Source of the DNA: Lantana camara
Taxonomy: Eukaryota > Streptophyta > Magnoliopsida > Lamiales > Verbenaceae
Assembly (NCBI GenBank): GCA_037501455.1
Contig: CM074857.1
Span: 100,411,501-100,475,500 of the forward strand
DNA: 64,000 bases
Direction of reading: 5' to 3'
The notes beneath the pieces were generated by a model that saw only the letters and a list, made by a program, of their open reading frames with translations, was not told the DNA's origin and ran no database searches. A program made the position numbers and the translations under genes. Positions 10,456 through 21,200 of this stretch are shown here, in pieces (positions within the stretch are counted from its first letter, which is position 1; each line of letters starts with the position of its first letter).

Positions 10456-11119
10456 TCATGGGGGAGGAAACTGATTAACCTCATCCTGATCTTCCTGAGG
10501 GATGTTCGAATTAACACTCTCCTCAGAGTGTTCATAGCCTGGGTAATCCGCGCCGTCCAAGGACTCGGGGTCCGAGTCCCTATTGTCAATGTAGTATGCG
10601 TGGAGGTGCTCCTCTTCGCCCTCCAAAAGATGTGCCCGCCGCACTTTGAAGATATACCTAAGGTCGTCATAATAACGACATCCAACTGCCCTGGCGTTGG
10701 AATCCCGACGAATAACCTATGTAAAATTAAACATTGAATAATGAACAATTCCAAAAAAAAAAAAGGGGACACGGATGAATTCGACTTACCTCAATGGAAT
10801 TCACTTCAAAATATACTGGGGTCTTAATTTCGGCGTGAATACGATTAGCACCCATTTTAACTCCAGGACACGCCAATAATCTACGGAATTCGTAAAATTT
10901 TATCCGCAGTTCTTTCACCGCTGCTACAACATCTCGGGCCCAGAATCTTGTTTTGAATCGTTGAGTCAAATCACACGACACCATAGACCACACTGTGTCG
11001 AAGACTTCTAGCCGATCGATTTCGTTCTCTCCGGCATATATCCGAAGACGTTCAACCATGTACTCTTCCACCCATGCCAGAATAGGTCTTGGAGGGGGAT
11101 TCATGACTTTGTTTGTCAA
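10456..11119 (-). CDS. Two-exon Myb/SANT-like DNA-binding domain protein
   Basis: Exon 1 is 11119-10790 (110 codons from ATG) and exon 2 is 10716-10456. The join preserves frame: the donor is GAG|GTAAGT and the acceptor TTTTACATAG|GTT. The 73-bp intron includes an A-run on the plus strand. The product is about 196 residues. Residues 15-145 fit the Myb/SANT-like (Myb_DNA-bind_3) layout: VFDTVWSMV, then a basic RFKTRFW, then LRIKFYEFRRLL, then after the intron NARAVGCRYYDDLRYIF. The C-terminal 50 residues are acidic and Asp/Glu/Ser-rich. Such proteins accompany PIF/Harbinger transposases and also occur as host genes, so this may be a transposon partner gene or a captured host gene. Frame, start and splice sites are all intact. 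The opposing gene at 8497 is the other gene of the unit. Confidence 0.55.
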
Positions 11120-11454
11120 GGATTGAGATCTGGGAGAGAAAGAGAAGCAGGGCTTCTTACAGGTGAATGTTTGGGGATGAAAATTTTGCAGATGTCTGCG
11201 TACAGGGCAAGATTGAAGATACTAATAAAGGTGATTGGACCGTAAACCAACCGTCGCACCCCTTCGTCGCATTGTAAAGTTGATTGGCCAGTCCAAATTC
11301 CGGGAAAGCGTGCAGGCAGCTTTTCATTTAATTCAAGCGTCTCATCGGGAATGCATAATAATCTATTAAGTTTGTAGTGTAAATATTCATTTTATTAGTT
11401 ATTGAAAGGTCTGTTTGTCTAGTTAAAGAAAAATAATTCCAGAAATTATAAAAT

Positions 11455-11612
11455 AGCATTTCGAAACAGAGTTGCCGGAAACCCATTTCGAAAAAGAGTC
11501 GCCGGAAAGGCCATTCGAAAAGACTCGCCGGAAATTGGTTGCCGGAATAGAGTAGCCGAAAAGATCAGACGCGGGAAGAAGAAGCAAAGATCAGACGCGG
11601 GAAGAAGACAAT
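11455..11612 (+). repeat. Short degenerate tandem repeats, GCCGGAAA and AGATCAGACGCGGGAAGAAG types
   Basis: Five GAGT(T/C)GCCGGAA-like motifs occur within about 90 bp. Two perfect copies of an AAGATCAGACGCGGGAAGAAG-type 21-bp unit follow. They lie just inside the right end of the Mutator-like element, where subterminal transposase-binding repeats would be expected. Confidence 0.7.
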
Positions 11613-11765
11613 GGGCATCTATGTTCTTCTTCAATTTATTAAGGGTATTATGGTACTTTTACAGGATTTGGGGGGTTTACAATAAATGGAAAGGATAATA
11701 GGGATGTAATATATCTATTTATTGAATTGGGGGGTTTAGCAAAAGTCTTCAACCATACTAGGGGG

Positions 11766-12589
11766 TGTTCATTAATTTGTCGTATTATTTATTAGCACGA
11801 ATTAATTATTATTAGTTCATACATTAACAAATAATTATGATGTCCCATAGAAGATAATTTTTTTGAGAAAATCAAAATATATAAGTGATAACTGCAAAAT
11901 AAGAATTTTAACCAATAAGGCCTCGTTTACTTCTCCTCTAATAAGGTGTTAGAGATTTTCATCTGCCATTTTTGCCCATTTACTTTCTACATGCAAAAAC
12001 CTATGGTTGTCGTACGGGCTCGTACGAAAGCCGTGTTTTCGCCTCTCCAACAGACACGAAATTTTTTCGTGTCTCAACAACCATGGCTTTTCCGGATGAG
12101 GCGAAGTTACCTTTCGGTCTAATATTTTGTGTTAATTACGGAGGATGACCATTGAATTTTGGGTCCTTTTTTTTCGCGTACGTTCTCGCTGAGCAAATAA
12201 AACCCCAATTTCCAAATTTTCCCATTTTTTTCACATAACCCAATCTTTAATCAATGTGTTCGCATCGCATGAAAATTAAGAAGGGACTGAAGTAGGGTGC
12301 GATAATTTAGCATAGTTTCAGCTAATCTTCGTTGTTTTCTCCCTCTATTATTTCTGAAAATTTTCAATTAATTCTTGATCATTGATCGGGCGAGAGATGA
12401 AGGAGAAACTTGAGGTAAAGGTGAGAAAATGACTATGGAACTTGGGGCTTCTTTCTTCTTCTCTCTAAGGGCTGAAAACATGATGAAAATGAGGGGAAAA
12501 AGAATACGTTTCAGCCCTTAGAGAGAAGAAGAAAGTCTTAAGGGGGCTGAAACGGGTCCGTTCGACGTAATTCGGTCCGTTCTTATTGG
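11766..12589. other. Unassigned DNA with two foldback structures
   Basis: No gene is seen. Around 12001-12090 an outer stem (ATGGTTGT / ACAACCAT) encloses TCGTACG...CGTACGA and the perfect inverted repeat AGACACGAAA-TTT-TTTCGTGTCT (12052-12074). A stronger 27-bp inverted repeat lies at 12451-12535. The opening phrase GGCCTCGTTTACTTCTC near 11930 resembles the end of some plant MITEs, but I could not find a matching second end. Confidence 0.5.
12451..12535. repeat. 27-bp perfect inverted repeat with 31-nt loop
   Basis: The left arm is 12451-12477 and the right arm 12509-12535. The arm begins CTTTCTTCTTCTCTCTAAGG and ends GCTGAAA. There are no mismatches over 27 bp. Confidence 0.9.
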
Positions 12590-13069
12590 ATTTTAAAGTA
12601 TAGAGGGTTTTAAATGGCTTCAGAAAAATATGAGACTTGTTCCATCAGACTCGAATCGTCGAAACAAATCTAATGGCGAAGTCAGAATTTGAATTCGAAT
12701 TCCCGAACTCATGTTAGCCGAAAAATGGCTTAAAATACCCTTTTTGTAAATAGGTCTCTAAACTTTCAAAAGAAGTCAAATAGGTCCAAAAATCTATTTT
12801 CAAATAACCCCAAGACACACAAATAAATTGCAATTAAATTCATAGAACACATAAATCAATTCATTTCATATAATTAGCATGCTCATCATAAAATTCATCG
12901 ATTTTCATTTACGAGCATAAAGTTGCATATCAATTTGAGCATTTAAAAGCAATTTAAATCAAATAAACCAGTTAGTATCACATAAATAAATTTAAAAGAA
13001 GATAAATACGTAAATAAACAAACTCGTGACGCCATACCTGGCCCGTCGAAGAAGCGAGGTGTCACAATC
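12590..13069 (-). repeat. 5' part of a TGTGACACC gypsy LTR (3' LTR position), truncated
   Basis: On the minus strand it starts TGTGACACCTCGC directly after the purine run at 13070-13090. It is homologous to the repeat at 4440-4959. A segment at about 12650-12720 (ATTTGAATTCGAATTCC, TTAGCCGAA) also matches the inverse of the first 400 bp of the long solo LTR at 31177. It is lost beyond about 12590. Confidence 0.6.
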
Positions 13070-13682
13070 TCCCCCCTTTCCCCCAAGAGAACCTAGTCCC
13101 CAGGTTCTACCGATCGAGTTAGAACTACGGGCAAACCTCCTATATTAATCCCATGTCCGAGGTTTGTGACATCCCATCATGGATTAGTTCGAAAAAGATC
13201 TTCTAGCACGAAGGGGTTTGATCGTTTTCTTAAAAGTGTTAATGGAACAACTCCTATCACGAACTTGGTCCCGAGCTATGAGCAGCCTGGATGTCTCGCA
13301 CAACAGGAGGGTTTAAAATGAGATTCATCTCCCACCTCTTGGTCCATTCCTAACTAACTCAGAAGCTCAGTGATTCATGAGTGACGTACTTACCGAACAC
13401 TCACCACTCGCATCTTCCAAACCAAATGGATCTCTCAAGCAACACTATCCACCAGCTCGACGCTTAATCATTGGACTTTATTCTACCGCGAGTTACATGT
13501 GTTTGAGTATACCTTGAAGGCTAATTGCAAGTTACGACCCTCGACTTACCGTGTAGCTAAAGCACTCGCACACTCAGAGTTATCTCTCGGGACAACTAAA
13601 CACTCACCAAGTATCAAATACACATGACAAGCAAATAAAGTAACAATTCAATTAACAATTTAAGAATGCATGATGCACGTGC
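13070..13682 (-). other. Polypurine tract and 3' internal sequence of the TGTGACACC gypsy element
   Basis: The minus strand reads GGGGGAAAGGGGGGAGAT immediately before the LTR, a strong PPT (13070-13088). The remaining 590 bp show no reading frame. They carry phrases such as CCTGGGGACTAGGTTCTC just before the PPT. The fragment ends where a copia LTR start begins at 13683. Confidence 0.55.
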
Positions 13683-13891
13683 CTGTTAGGAATAGTGCCC
13701 TTAAAGCCGACTTGTAATGTCCCCACGCCACACATAGAATAAGCGAGTCCTTCTGATATGACACATCCAATTACAAAGGATAGTACACACCAAAACCCTC
13801 CTAAAGTAAGACGTTCTGGACGCACACTTGGACAGTCTGAGAGATGTTATAGATTTATCCATCAAACATCTTAAGTAGATAATGATCCACT
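13683..13891 (+). pseudogene. Older copia element of family A, left remnant (LTR start plus pre-RT segment)
   Basis: The first 30 bases match the family A LTR start (TGTTAGGAATAGTGCCCT-like). After a deletion junction the sequence is pol: a decayed frame with RRSGR and then ...DNDPL leads into the insertion site. The reading continues across the 10.1 kb insertion at 23997, so the interrupted codon region is Asp-Pro-Leu just before the reverse transcriptase. Confidence 0.7.
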
Positions 13892-15041
13892 TGTTAGGAA
13901 TAGTGCCCTAGAAAGCCGATTCGACGTAATCTGCTTTGGGACTTTTCTTGTATCACAGACAATCTTTGAATAATATACGATTGATTATAGGCAAACACTT
14001 CTTTATATGCCAATACGTGTTTTGTGTGTTTCCATTATGTGCGCATGTATGAGAACTCCCCTAATCCTGATGACTTTAGGACTCTACCATTTAGGTGAAA
14101 TGGTTCATGAAACGAGCCCTATATCACATAAGTCATGATTAGTAAAATACTCCAAGCCGATGAGTCCTACAGACAGTGGGAGTGTCAACCTGACTCCTCT
14201 AAGGCTTGCTTGTGGGATCACGCCCTTAAGAAGGACCACCTTGTTTCATGTAGGTGAAAAGTGTATAGTTGATACGTGCGTGATACATGAGGGTGCTTAC
14301 TTTAACAAGTAAGTTCACTGAGGTGCCCCGTGTGAGAAGATTCCTAAATGGGAATGGAAGTTTCTATTTCAGGAAATGGAAACTTCCAGATTAGGAAATA
14401 TCTCACGAGTCATTGATGTGATTAATTGATCCTTAGACTTGAGGTTCCATGACACTTTATGAGTTAACTCTGTAGTCTTTCGTATAAGCTTTAAAGGGTG
14501 TCGCCTTAGACAACTGATTCAAGGCTTATGCTGGGGCTGCACAAGTGACTCATGAAAGTGAATGAGAATCAAGAAAGGACCTACACTTGCATTTGCAAGG
14601 TGATCTCTTATTGTGTAAGTCATTCATATGCCATATGGAGTCCTTGGCCAAGGCAGTAGATCAAGACATCAAGAAAAGGGTTTCTTGGATTGAGATCAAA
14701 TGGATATGAAATGCACTTAGCTTTAAGACCAGATTATTAAGGTTCTGATTATTCCCTTACCCTAGATCTTGGTTGAGAGATAGTAAGTAGGAGGATTGTA
14801 TCTCACATGAATCAATGACTTAAAGGTTCTGTCGAATCCGAACATTCCAATTCAGCTAGGGGTTAAACGCCTGTTGCTAGACTATGGTCGTTTAATCTGT
14901 GGACTGATTAATTAATTAGTGAATTAATTAATTAGGGTCACTGCTAATTGAATTGAGAACCTAGAGGGTCACACACAACAAATTGGTTACATGAGTTGAG
15001 GCTTGAAAATGATTAAACGAGTTAATCGGGCCTAGAGGGTT

Positions 15042-15114
15042 CCACACATGTGAAATCACACGTGTGGGTCACGTGACTGGACACGTGTCATCATGACACG
15101 TGTGCCACACGTGA
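15042..15114. promoter_or_regulatory. Cluster of CACGTG palindromes in the copia LTR
   Basis: Within 73 bp there are CACACATGTG (CACACGTGTG in LTR 2), CACACGTGTG, TCACGTGA, and ACACGTGTCATCATGACACG continuing to a full inverted repeat, then CACACGTGA. CACGTG is the plant G-box core bound by bZIP and bHLH factors. The block lies about 330 bp upstream of the TATA box. It recurs at 22861-22933 and in the solo LTR near 33409-33480. Confidence 0.85.
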
Positions 15115-15444
15115 CTATTTATTTGGTAATTAAATAATTAATGTGTTAATTATTTAATAGACTTTGGTTTAATTTTGAATTAAAAAGAAAGTCTAATTTT
15201 GGAGAAAAATAATCTAGTTAATTAATTATGAATTAATTAATTAGATAAAAATAAGTTATTATTTTATAATAAATAAAGTATAAAATTATCCAAAAATAGT
15301 TTGGATATTTTTAGCTCTCTTGAAAGTTGATTTGAATTAGAATTCAAAGTCAAAGTTGGAGAATACTTGATGATCAAGTAATAGGAGAGAGAGGGACCAA
15401 ATCCTTGCCCAACAAGGATTAGGATCGGCGCCCCTCTCCCTTGC

Positions 15445-15454
15445 CTATATATAG
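15445..15454 (+). promoter_or_regulatory. TATA box of the copia LTR promoter
   Basis: CTATATATAG sits in a GC-richer context (GGCGCCCCTCTCCCTTGC before it, GGGGAGC after). The identical site is at about 23264-23273 in LTR 2, and a variant (CCTATAAATGGGGG) lies on the minus strand in the solo LTR near 33070. Confidence 0.75.
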
Positions 15455-16174
15455 GGGAGCTTATGCTCTCCTTTAGAGCTAATCGAGAATTCTTTTGGTT
15501 CATGTGTTGAACACCATCCTTTCTCCAAGATAAACGAAACCCTAGGTTAAGCCTAAACACTAACTAGAGAACTAGCATCCTTACTAGTTAGATTGTAGCC
15601 AAGTTGGTGGACTATCTCTAGAGAGCTTCAAGTTAGAAGTTTTGAAGATTCGAGCTTTACCAAAAAGTGGGGATCAAGCAAAACGATCAGAAGGGATGAT
15701 GAAACGATTCTGAACCCAACATGAAACGAATGAAAAAATCGAACCAAAGAAGATGGCGAAAACCGTTCGTCCATATCCTGAAGGATGAATTTTTTCACGA
15801 GGGTTTTGTGACTGACAGTTTTCTACTTTCGCAAAACTGGTTTTTCGAAGGGAGTTTCAATCATCTCTTTCTCGTTTTATGTTTATTTCTTTATGTTATA
15901 TTGTTAAGAACTTCCCTAACATGAATTGAATCTAGGTTGGTGTGGATTGTTATCCCTACAATGGATTCTGAAGTAGAAAGAGACTTTTGAGGAACGGGTT
16001 GCCATTACCGCATGAAGCGCGTTTGAGGGCGGCTCAAAACGTGTCAAGAAAGCTACTATCCAAGTGAGTTTCTTGATCTCTACGAATTTGGATACACGAT
16101 TTACGAGTCCAAGATCCTTTTGTTGAAAAAAATTTTAAATTTCCGCTGCTTTCTGATTCCTGTTTTCCAACAAG

Positions 16175-16187
16175 TGGTATCAGAGCC
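16175..16187 (+). promoter_or_regulatory. Primer-binding site, tRNA-Met type
   Basis: TGGTATCAGAGCC begins two bases after the LTR end. It is the complement of the 3' end of initiator tRNA-Met, the usual primer of plant copia elements. Confidence 0.92.
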
Positions 16188-16440
16188 ACCTCGTTAATCG
16201 TGTTTCTGATTCGTCTCAATTATTCTGAATTTGGTAGAAATTCTTAGACTTGATGCGATTGAGTATTTGTAATTGTTTTAGAAAGCCTGAATTACGAAAC
16301 TGTATTTTTTCCTGAAAGTTTCTGAAAATTGGTTTTTGCAAAATTTATTATTATTTTTTTAAAAACAATTTTAGATTTGAAACTGTATAAACTGTTTTTG
16401 GATTTCTTGGATTGGTTTTGCTTTTGAACGAAAACACGAA

Positions 16441-16800
16441 ATGAAAACCCGGATCACGACGAACACGCGAAACCCCGCGCGCGAAGCCGTCGCGCGCGCG
16501 GGCTTCGCGCGCCGCCGCCCGCCTGTCCTAGGCGTGCGCAGGGCAGCCGCCCAGCACCTCCCGCACGCCTGTGTGGGAGCCTTCCGGGCGCGCCCGGGGC
16601 TGCCGACGCCGTCCGCCCAGGCTGGGCGAGAATCCCGCAAGGCGTGCGGGATTGCTCGCCCAGGCCGCCCGCCACCCAGCCAAGAAGGCTGCGCGCATCG
16701 GCGCGAAGCGTGCGCACTCGCGCGGCCTAGGCCGCGCGCTGTGCACGCCTGTCGCGCGTGGTCTGCGTGGCTCTTCCGTGTACGGGTCCCGTTTTCGTGA
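16441..16800 (+). other. GC-rich island in the copia leader
   Basis: About 360 bp of CG-dense sequence (CGCGCGCG runs, GGCGTGCG repeats) sit in otherwise AT-rich DNA, about 270 bp after the PBS. Frames are open on both strands over this stretch, including 119 codons on the plus strand. That is expected of GC-rich DNA lacking TA-containing stops, and the predicted proteins are Arg/Ala/Pro low-complexity. I see no known domain. The GC-rich composition makes this a likely acquired segment or structured RNA leader. Confidence 0.8.
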
Positions 16801-17925
16801 TCCGGCCTTTTCGTGTTTCGTGCAATCCAGTCCCAATTTTTATTTTTAATTTTAAAATTTTATTTTTGAATATTTATTTTAATTTTTGAATAAAACTTAA
16901 AATTGGGATTTTTTAGAAATTGAAACAGTTTATATTTTGGGAAAATACAATCTTTGATAAAATTATTAATTTTCAGAAATTAATTGGAATTTTATTTGTT
17001 TTGGTAAATTGGGATTTATTGAAAACTTTTATAAATAAGACTCGCATCAAGTCGTGTTTTAAGTCATTAGGACTTGAAACGGGAATTTTAATTTATTGGC
17101 TAAATTTAAATTCTCGCAAAAGCATGTTAGGTGATCATGGGTTTAGATCTATGTATGGTTTTAATTTATGCACATGGATGGTTTAAATTGGGGTTGGAGC
17201 CCTATAGTTGCGTTTTTCAATTGAGGTTGGAGCCTCACTTATGTGCGTACTGTTATGTGATTTATTATGTGGCTTTCCATATTACTGTTTTTGAGGCCGG
17301 GGTATGCCCCGTGTAATTGTCTAAGGCCAATATGAAGATTGAGCCTTATTACTTTATGTCTTTTTCTTTTAATTTGAGAGTAGAGATAGGTGGTGAGGTT
17401 TTATTTTCATTTTGGAGACAATGCACCCAAGGAGTAAGATGGACCACATTCAAGTAACAAGGAGGCCATAAGTGAAGACCCCTCAAAATGTTAAGGAGGG
17501 GAATCTCAGTTGTTAAATGTAATAGAGATAGGGCTCGTATTTTGTTACTGCTTTCCCTTATGTGATTTAAACTGTTTATGTGTCATGTATGTTAGAACTT
17601 GTGATTGTGGAGTGGCTCCCACATATCATGCATAAGATAGGTAGAACCCATGATCATTACATGTTAGTATCATGCTAGGACATGTTATCTGTTTATGTGC
17701 TTGTTTGAAATGCATTTAAGTGTACTTGCATTAATCAAGACTAATAAAATTGGATAACATATATGTTGGTGAGGTCGAACCGAACAACTCTTCGGTTGAT
17801 TCGAAAATTCCCATTAAATATTAAGCTCATTTCGAATAATAGGTATTTAATTCGAGATGCAAATTTTGAATTAAATTCCTAGCATTCCATCAATAGGTTT
17901 TAAGTTTAGTAAGTAAAGCTAGTTA

Positions 17926-18248
17926 TTGTCCGCGAGTCGTGGGATAGCTAGTGGAGCTTATTAGTTCTTAGTTACCTAATTGATCATTTTAAATGATTAA
18001 TATTTCGTGGTTAATTTTGGCAAGGGCGATGTCCGCGAGTCGTGGGTTGTTCGAACTAAGTTTTGATCATAATCTTATGATTGATGGGTCTAGCTTAACG
18101 CCTAAGTAAATATGGATGTCGCACGAGTCGTGGGTCCATATTGAAAGATAGGTGATGCAAAAACAATTACTAAGAGTTCTAAAGGTGTTAGAATTGGTAA
18201 GTTGTACCTACCTAGGATTTTGCTTAGAATGTCCGCGAGTCGTGGGTT
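17926..18248 (+). repeat. Four dispersed copies of TGTCCGCGAGTCGTGGG in the leader
   Basis: Copies lie near 17927, 18030, 18118 (TGTCGCACGAGTCGTGGG) and 18230, about 90-110 bp apart. Each copy follows a similar local context (a short A/T-rich run, then the motif, then a T-rich segment). They lie between the GC-rich island and the gag remains. Confidence 0.8.
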
Positions 18249-18299
18249 CGAGGTAAAATGCTTAGGATCTTAGTACCCATTGGGAAACGTGTTCCTCTT

Positions 18300-21200
18300 A
18301 GATCTTTGGGAATTACAGATCTTTGAAAAACAGTGGGAGCTACATCAGATTAAAGACCTTATCTTTTGTATATCGTTATAATTCAGCATGCTCACTAGTT
18401 CTCTGCTTAACATTTAGGTTGTAGTTCTATGATTCTCTACAATATGAAATGCAAACCCATTCGTATCCATCTTTAAGTCAAAAGAGTTGACTAAGTCCTA
18501 ACTAACTCTAATTGGCTTCGGACCCTAAAAATCATTTTAGATTCCGACAAGAGAAAGGGTTCTCTATAAGGTGAGATTTTCAATTATATGAAAATTCGAC
18601 CCGGGCCAAAAAGAGAAGCAATCTGAGGTGAATAGGATTTCTCCAAACCACTTAAGAGCAATTGAACCACCTTATAAAAATGTTACAAGGTATAACATTA
18701 TGGAATTATTCAATATTCCAAATGAGGAAACAAGTGCACACGAACAAGGTCTAAAGATCTTATGAAGATCTTATGATCTCGATCATCAACTGAGAAAAGA
18801 GTTCTCAATGCACTGATTGCTTAGGTTGCTTCCACCATCATTCAAACCCTTTATGCTCAACTAAAATGATGCTAATGTAGCATAGTTAATCATTTAGTTG
18901 ATAATGGTTGAGAGCATCCTTAAGAAGGAATAAAAGGTTGAGATGGTTAATTCTTCTTCTAAACTCAATGAGTTAAAGGCTTGAAGGCCTAAAGAAGAAG
19001 AAACCCTTAAGAGCCCAGTAGAGGGGCATGTAAGGGGTGCGCCCAAAAGACACTAGAGATCAAATTGGACGTTTGCTTCTATGGTAGCAAATAAGGACTT
19101 TGAAAGGGAACTGCAAAGAGTATGAGTACTCTGAAATGTTACCTCGTTTAGTAATTCTACTAGGAATAGAATTCACTAGTCTTAAGTCAATTCTGCATAA
19201 TCCGTTGTGCAAAGACTCAAGGCACTAATGTTCTGAACATACAACGAGATAACAAAAGTAAGTGAAATGACAAAGCTTCGAATTACTTTGGAACGTTGAG
19301 ATATAAAAGGATTAGCAATTCAGACACCTTAGGATCATTCTATGAAAATGAACCTATAGAGTTGACTTCCTGTGAATCCTATCTCAAAGGGAAAACGTTC
19401 CCGGAACATTGTTTAGGTGAAACATGGAACGTTCCAAAAAATTATAGTGGATTTCGACCCATGCTGATGAGTGTAAGATGCTTAATGTAAGCATTAGATA
19501 CAATCGTCAGTTTAATCATTTTGAATGAATGTACTTGTTAAAGTACAAATTCGAAACTTATATGAAATTCTTACAATTTCAAAAGGAGGTTAGAAACCGA
19601 AGTAGTCATAAGTTATAGGTAAATCGATATGATCGAGATAGCCAATATCTTAGCAACTAATTCCTTAGTCATCTTAGAGATAATAGGATTATCTCTCAGT
19701 AAACTAATTCGAGAACACATTAATGTTTCCGAATGATGGAATGAAACCTAATAGGATATGGTCGATTCCATAGTAAGCTTTACTGACTTATAATCATTCT
19801 AGGAATAAACTACTAGAATATGCAGTTAGAGATTTTGAATTTAGTACCTTCCAAAATCAGTCCTTTAGTTGCACTATGCAATGTGGCATACTAAATTCCC
19901 TAATTATTCTTATCCAAGAATTCAATGGAATCCTCTTACTTGAAGAGGATAGTGGGAGATAAGCTTGAAATGAGTTCAAGTTTATGCAATGATATTAGAT
20001 ATCGTTTCTGCGATTCCCTTAGACAAAGGTTGTTTGTCTCAAGGAATGTATCTTTCTTAAGGAATCGTTCCTATAGAAGAAGAAAGGCAAGCAAGCAGAC
20101 CTCAAAGAAATTTGAGGATAAATATCCACGCCACATATAGAAGAAACGAGCCCATCTGATAAAACTTAGCCAAATTTTAGAGTATGTACACGTATGAAAC
20201 CATTCTCTTAAGATGTGTTTAGAACGCATTCCTAGATAGCCAAGAGGCATTCCTAGATAGCCAAGAGGAGACACTGTCAGATTTGGAATCTGAGTAGTGT
20301 AAGCAAGCCTTGAAATCCAATATGGATTCCATATACTCAAACCAAGTTTTGACCTTGGTTGATCCACCTGATAGGATCAAGCTCGTAGAGCTTCGAGTAA
20401 ATGGAAAGCATTACAACCTTCTTGACGGTTGAAATGCAAAAGTCCATTTGGATTGTGTTTACCACATCCTCATATTCTGACTATGAGATATGATAAATGA
20501 ATATGAGAACTATCTTGTTCAATATGAGATTGAAAGAGATTGAAATAAGGTATTTCTATAAATCTCATATTCAGTGGGAGTAGGCATAAGGTATGCAAAT
20601 CCCTATGTTAATCTGTGGATTGATAAAGGCTTCTAGGAGTTGGACAATTCGATTCCACAGTTAAATCGTTTGACACAGATGGAAGTCGAATAAGTCTTAA
20701 AAGTGTACATATGAAAGTTAGTGATGCAAGAGTCAATTTTTGGTTCTTTAGAAAAACGACATCCTTCTCATTAGGAATGTCAAGGATGAAGTGAAAGTTA
20801 CCAATTCTTGTTTAAGAAACAATTTGACATGAAAGATCTTAGTGATTATCCTAAATTCTCGACATTCAGATCTATAGAAGATAGATCTAAGAGCATAAAT
20901 GGATTATCACAAAATGAGTACATAACCACGGTACTAAAAGGAGTTTAGTATGGACAATGGAACATCTCTTTTGAAAAGTATGTGTCCTAAGATAACTTTA
21001 AGAAAGTTAGAATGTCCAAAATCCCTTTAAGTGAAAGGGTGCATAATGTATGAAAAGTTATGTACCAAATTAGATATGGCTCAACACTAAGCGTAGTGGG
21101 TCAAATCTAATATGACCTCAGAGAAGGTCATTAGATTTCTGTAAAAGATATCCTCAGAGTACTTGAGAAGAAATGAGGATATGTATTAGTTTACAGAGCC

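Larger units (their letters stand above)
7941..11765. mobile_element. Mutator-like DNA transposon candidate with diverged long terminal inverted repeats
   Basis: The two ends align as inverted repeats over about 130 bp. TCTAAACCCCCCATGACTC at about 8033-8051 matches the reverse complement of 11660-11690 (GTAAACCCCCCAAATCC, then GTAAAAGTACC). A second CTAAACCCCCC block lies in the reverse complement near 11730. Genes point inward from each end (8497 plus, 11119 minus), with a large inverted minisatellite between them. Long TIRs suggest a MULE. No catalytic transposase domain is present, so it would be non-autonomous. The imperfect flanks GGGGGAGTTATT / GGGGGTGTTCATT may be remains of a target duplication. 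The ends are approximate. Confidence 0.45.
13892..16172 (+). repeat. 5' LTR of copia family A element
   Basis: It runs from TGTTAGGAATAGTGCCCT to CTGTTTTCCAACA. It contains a CACGTG-rich block (15042-15114), a TATA-like CTATATATAG (15445-15454), and a transcribed leader with a GAACCCAACATGAAACG segment near 15710. It is the partner of 21711-23991. Confidence 0.95.

Noticed and set aside
16441..16800. 119-codon ORF and overlapping ORFs on both strands
   Set aside because: Several frames are open at once because GC-rich DNA has few stops. The products are low-complexity Arg/Ala/Pro.
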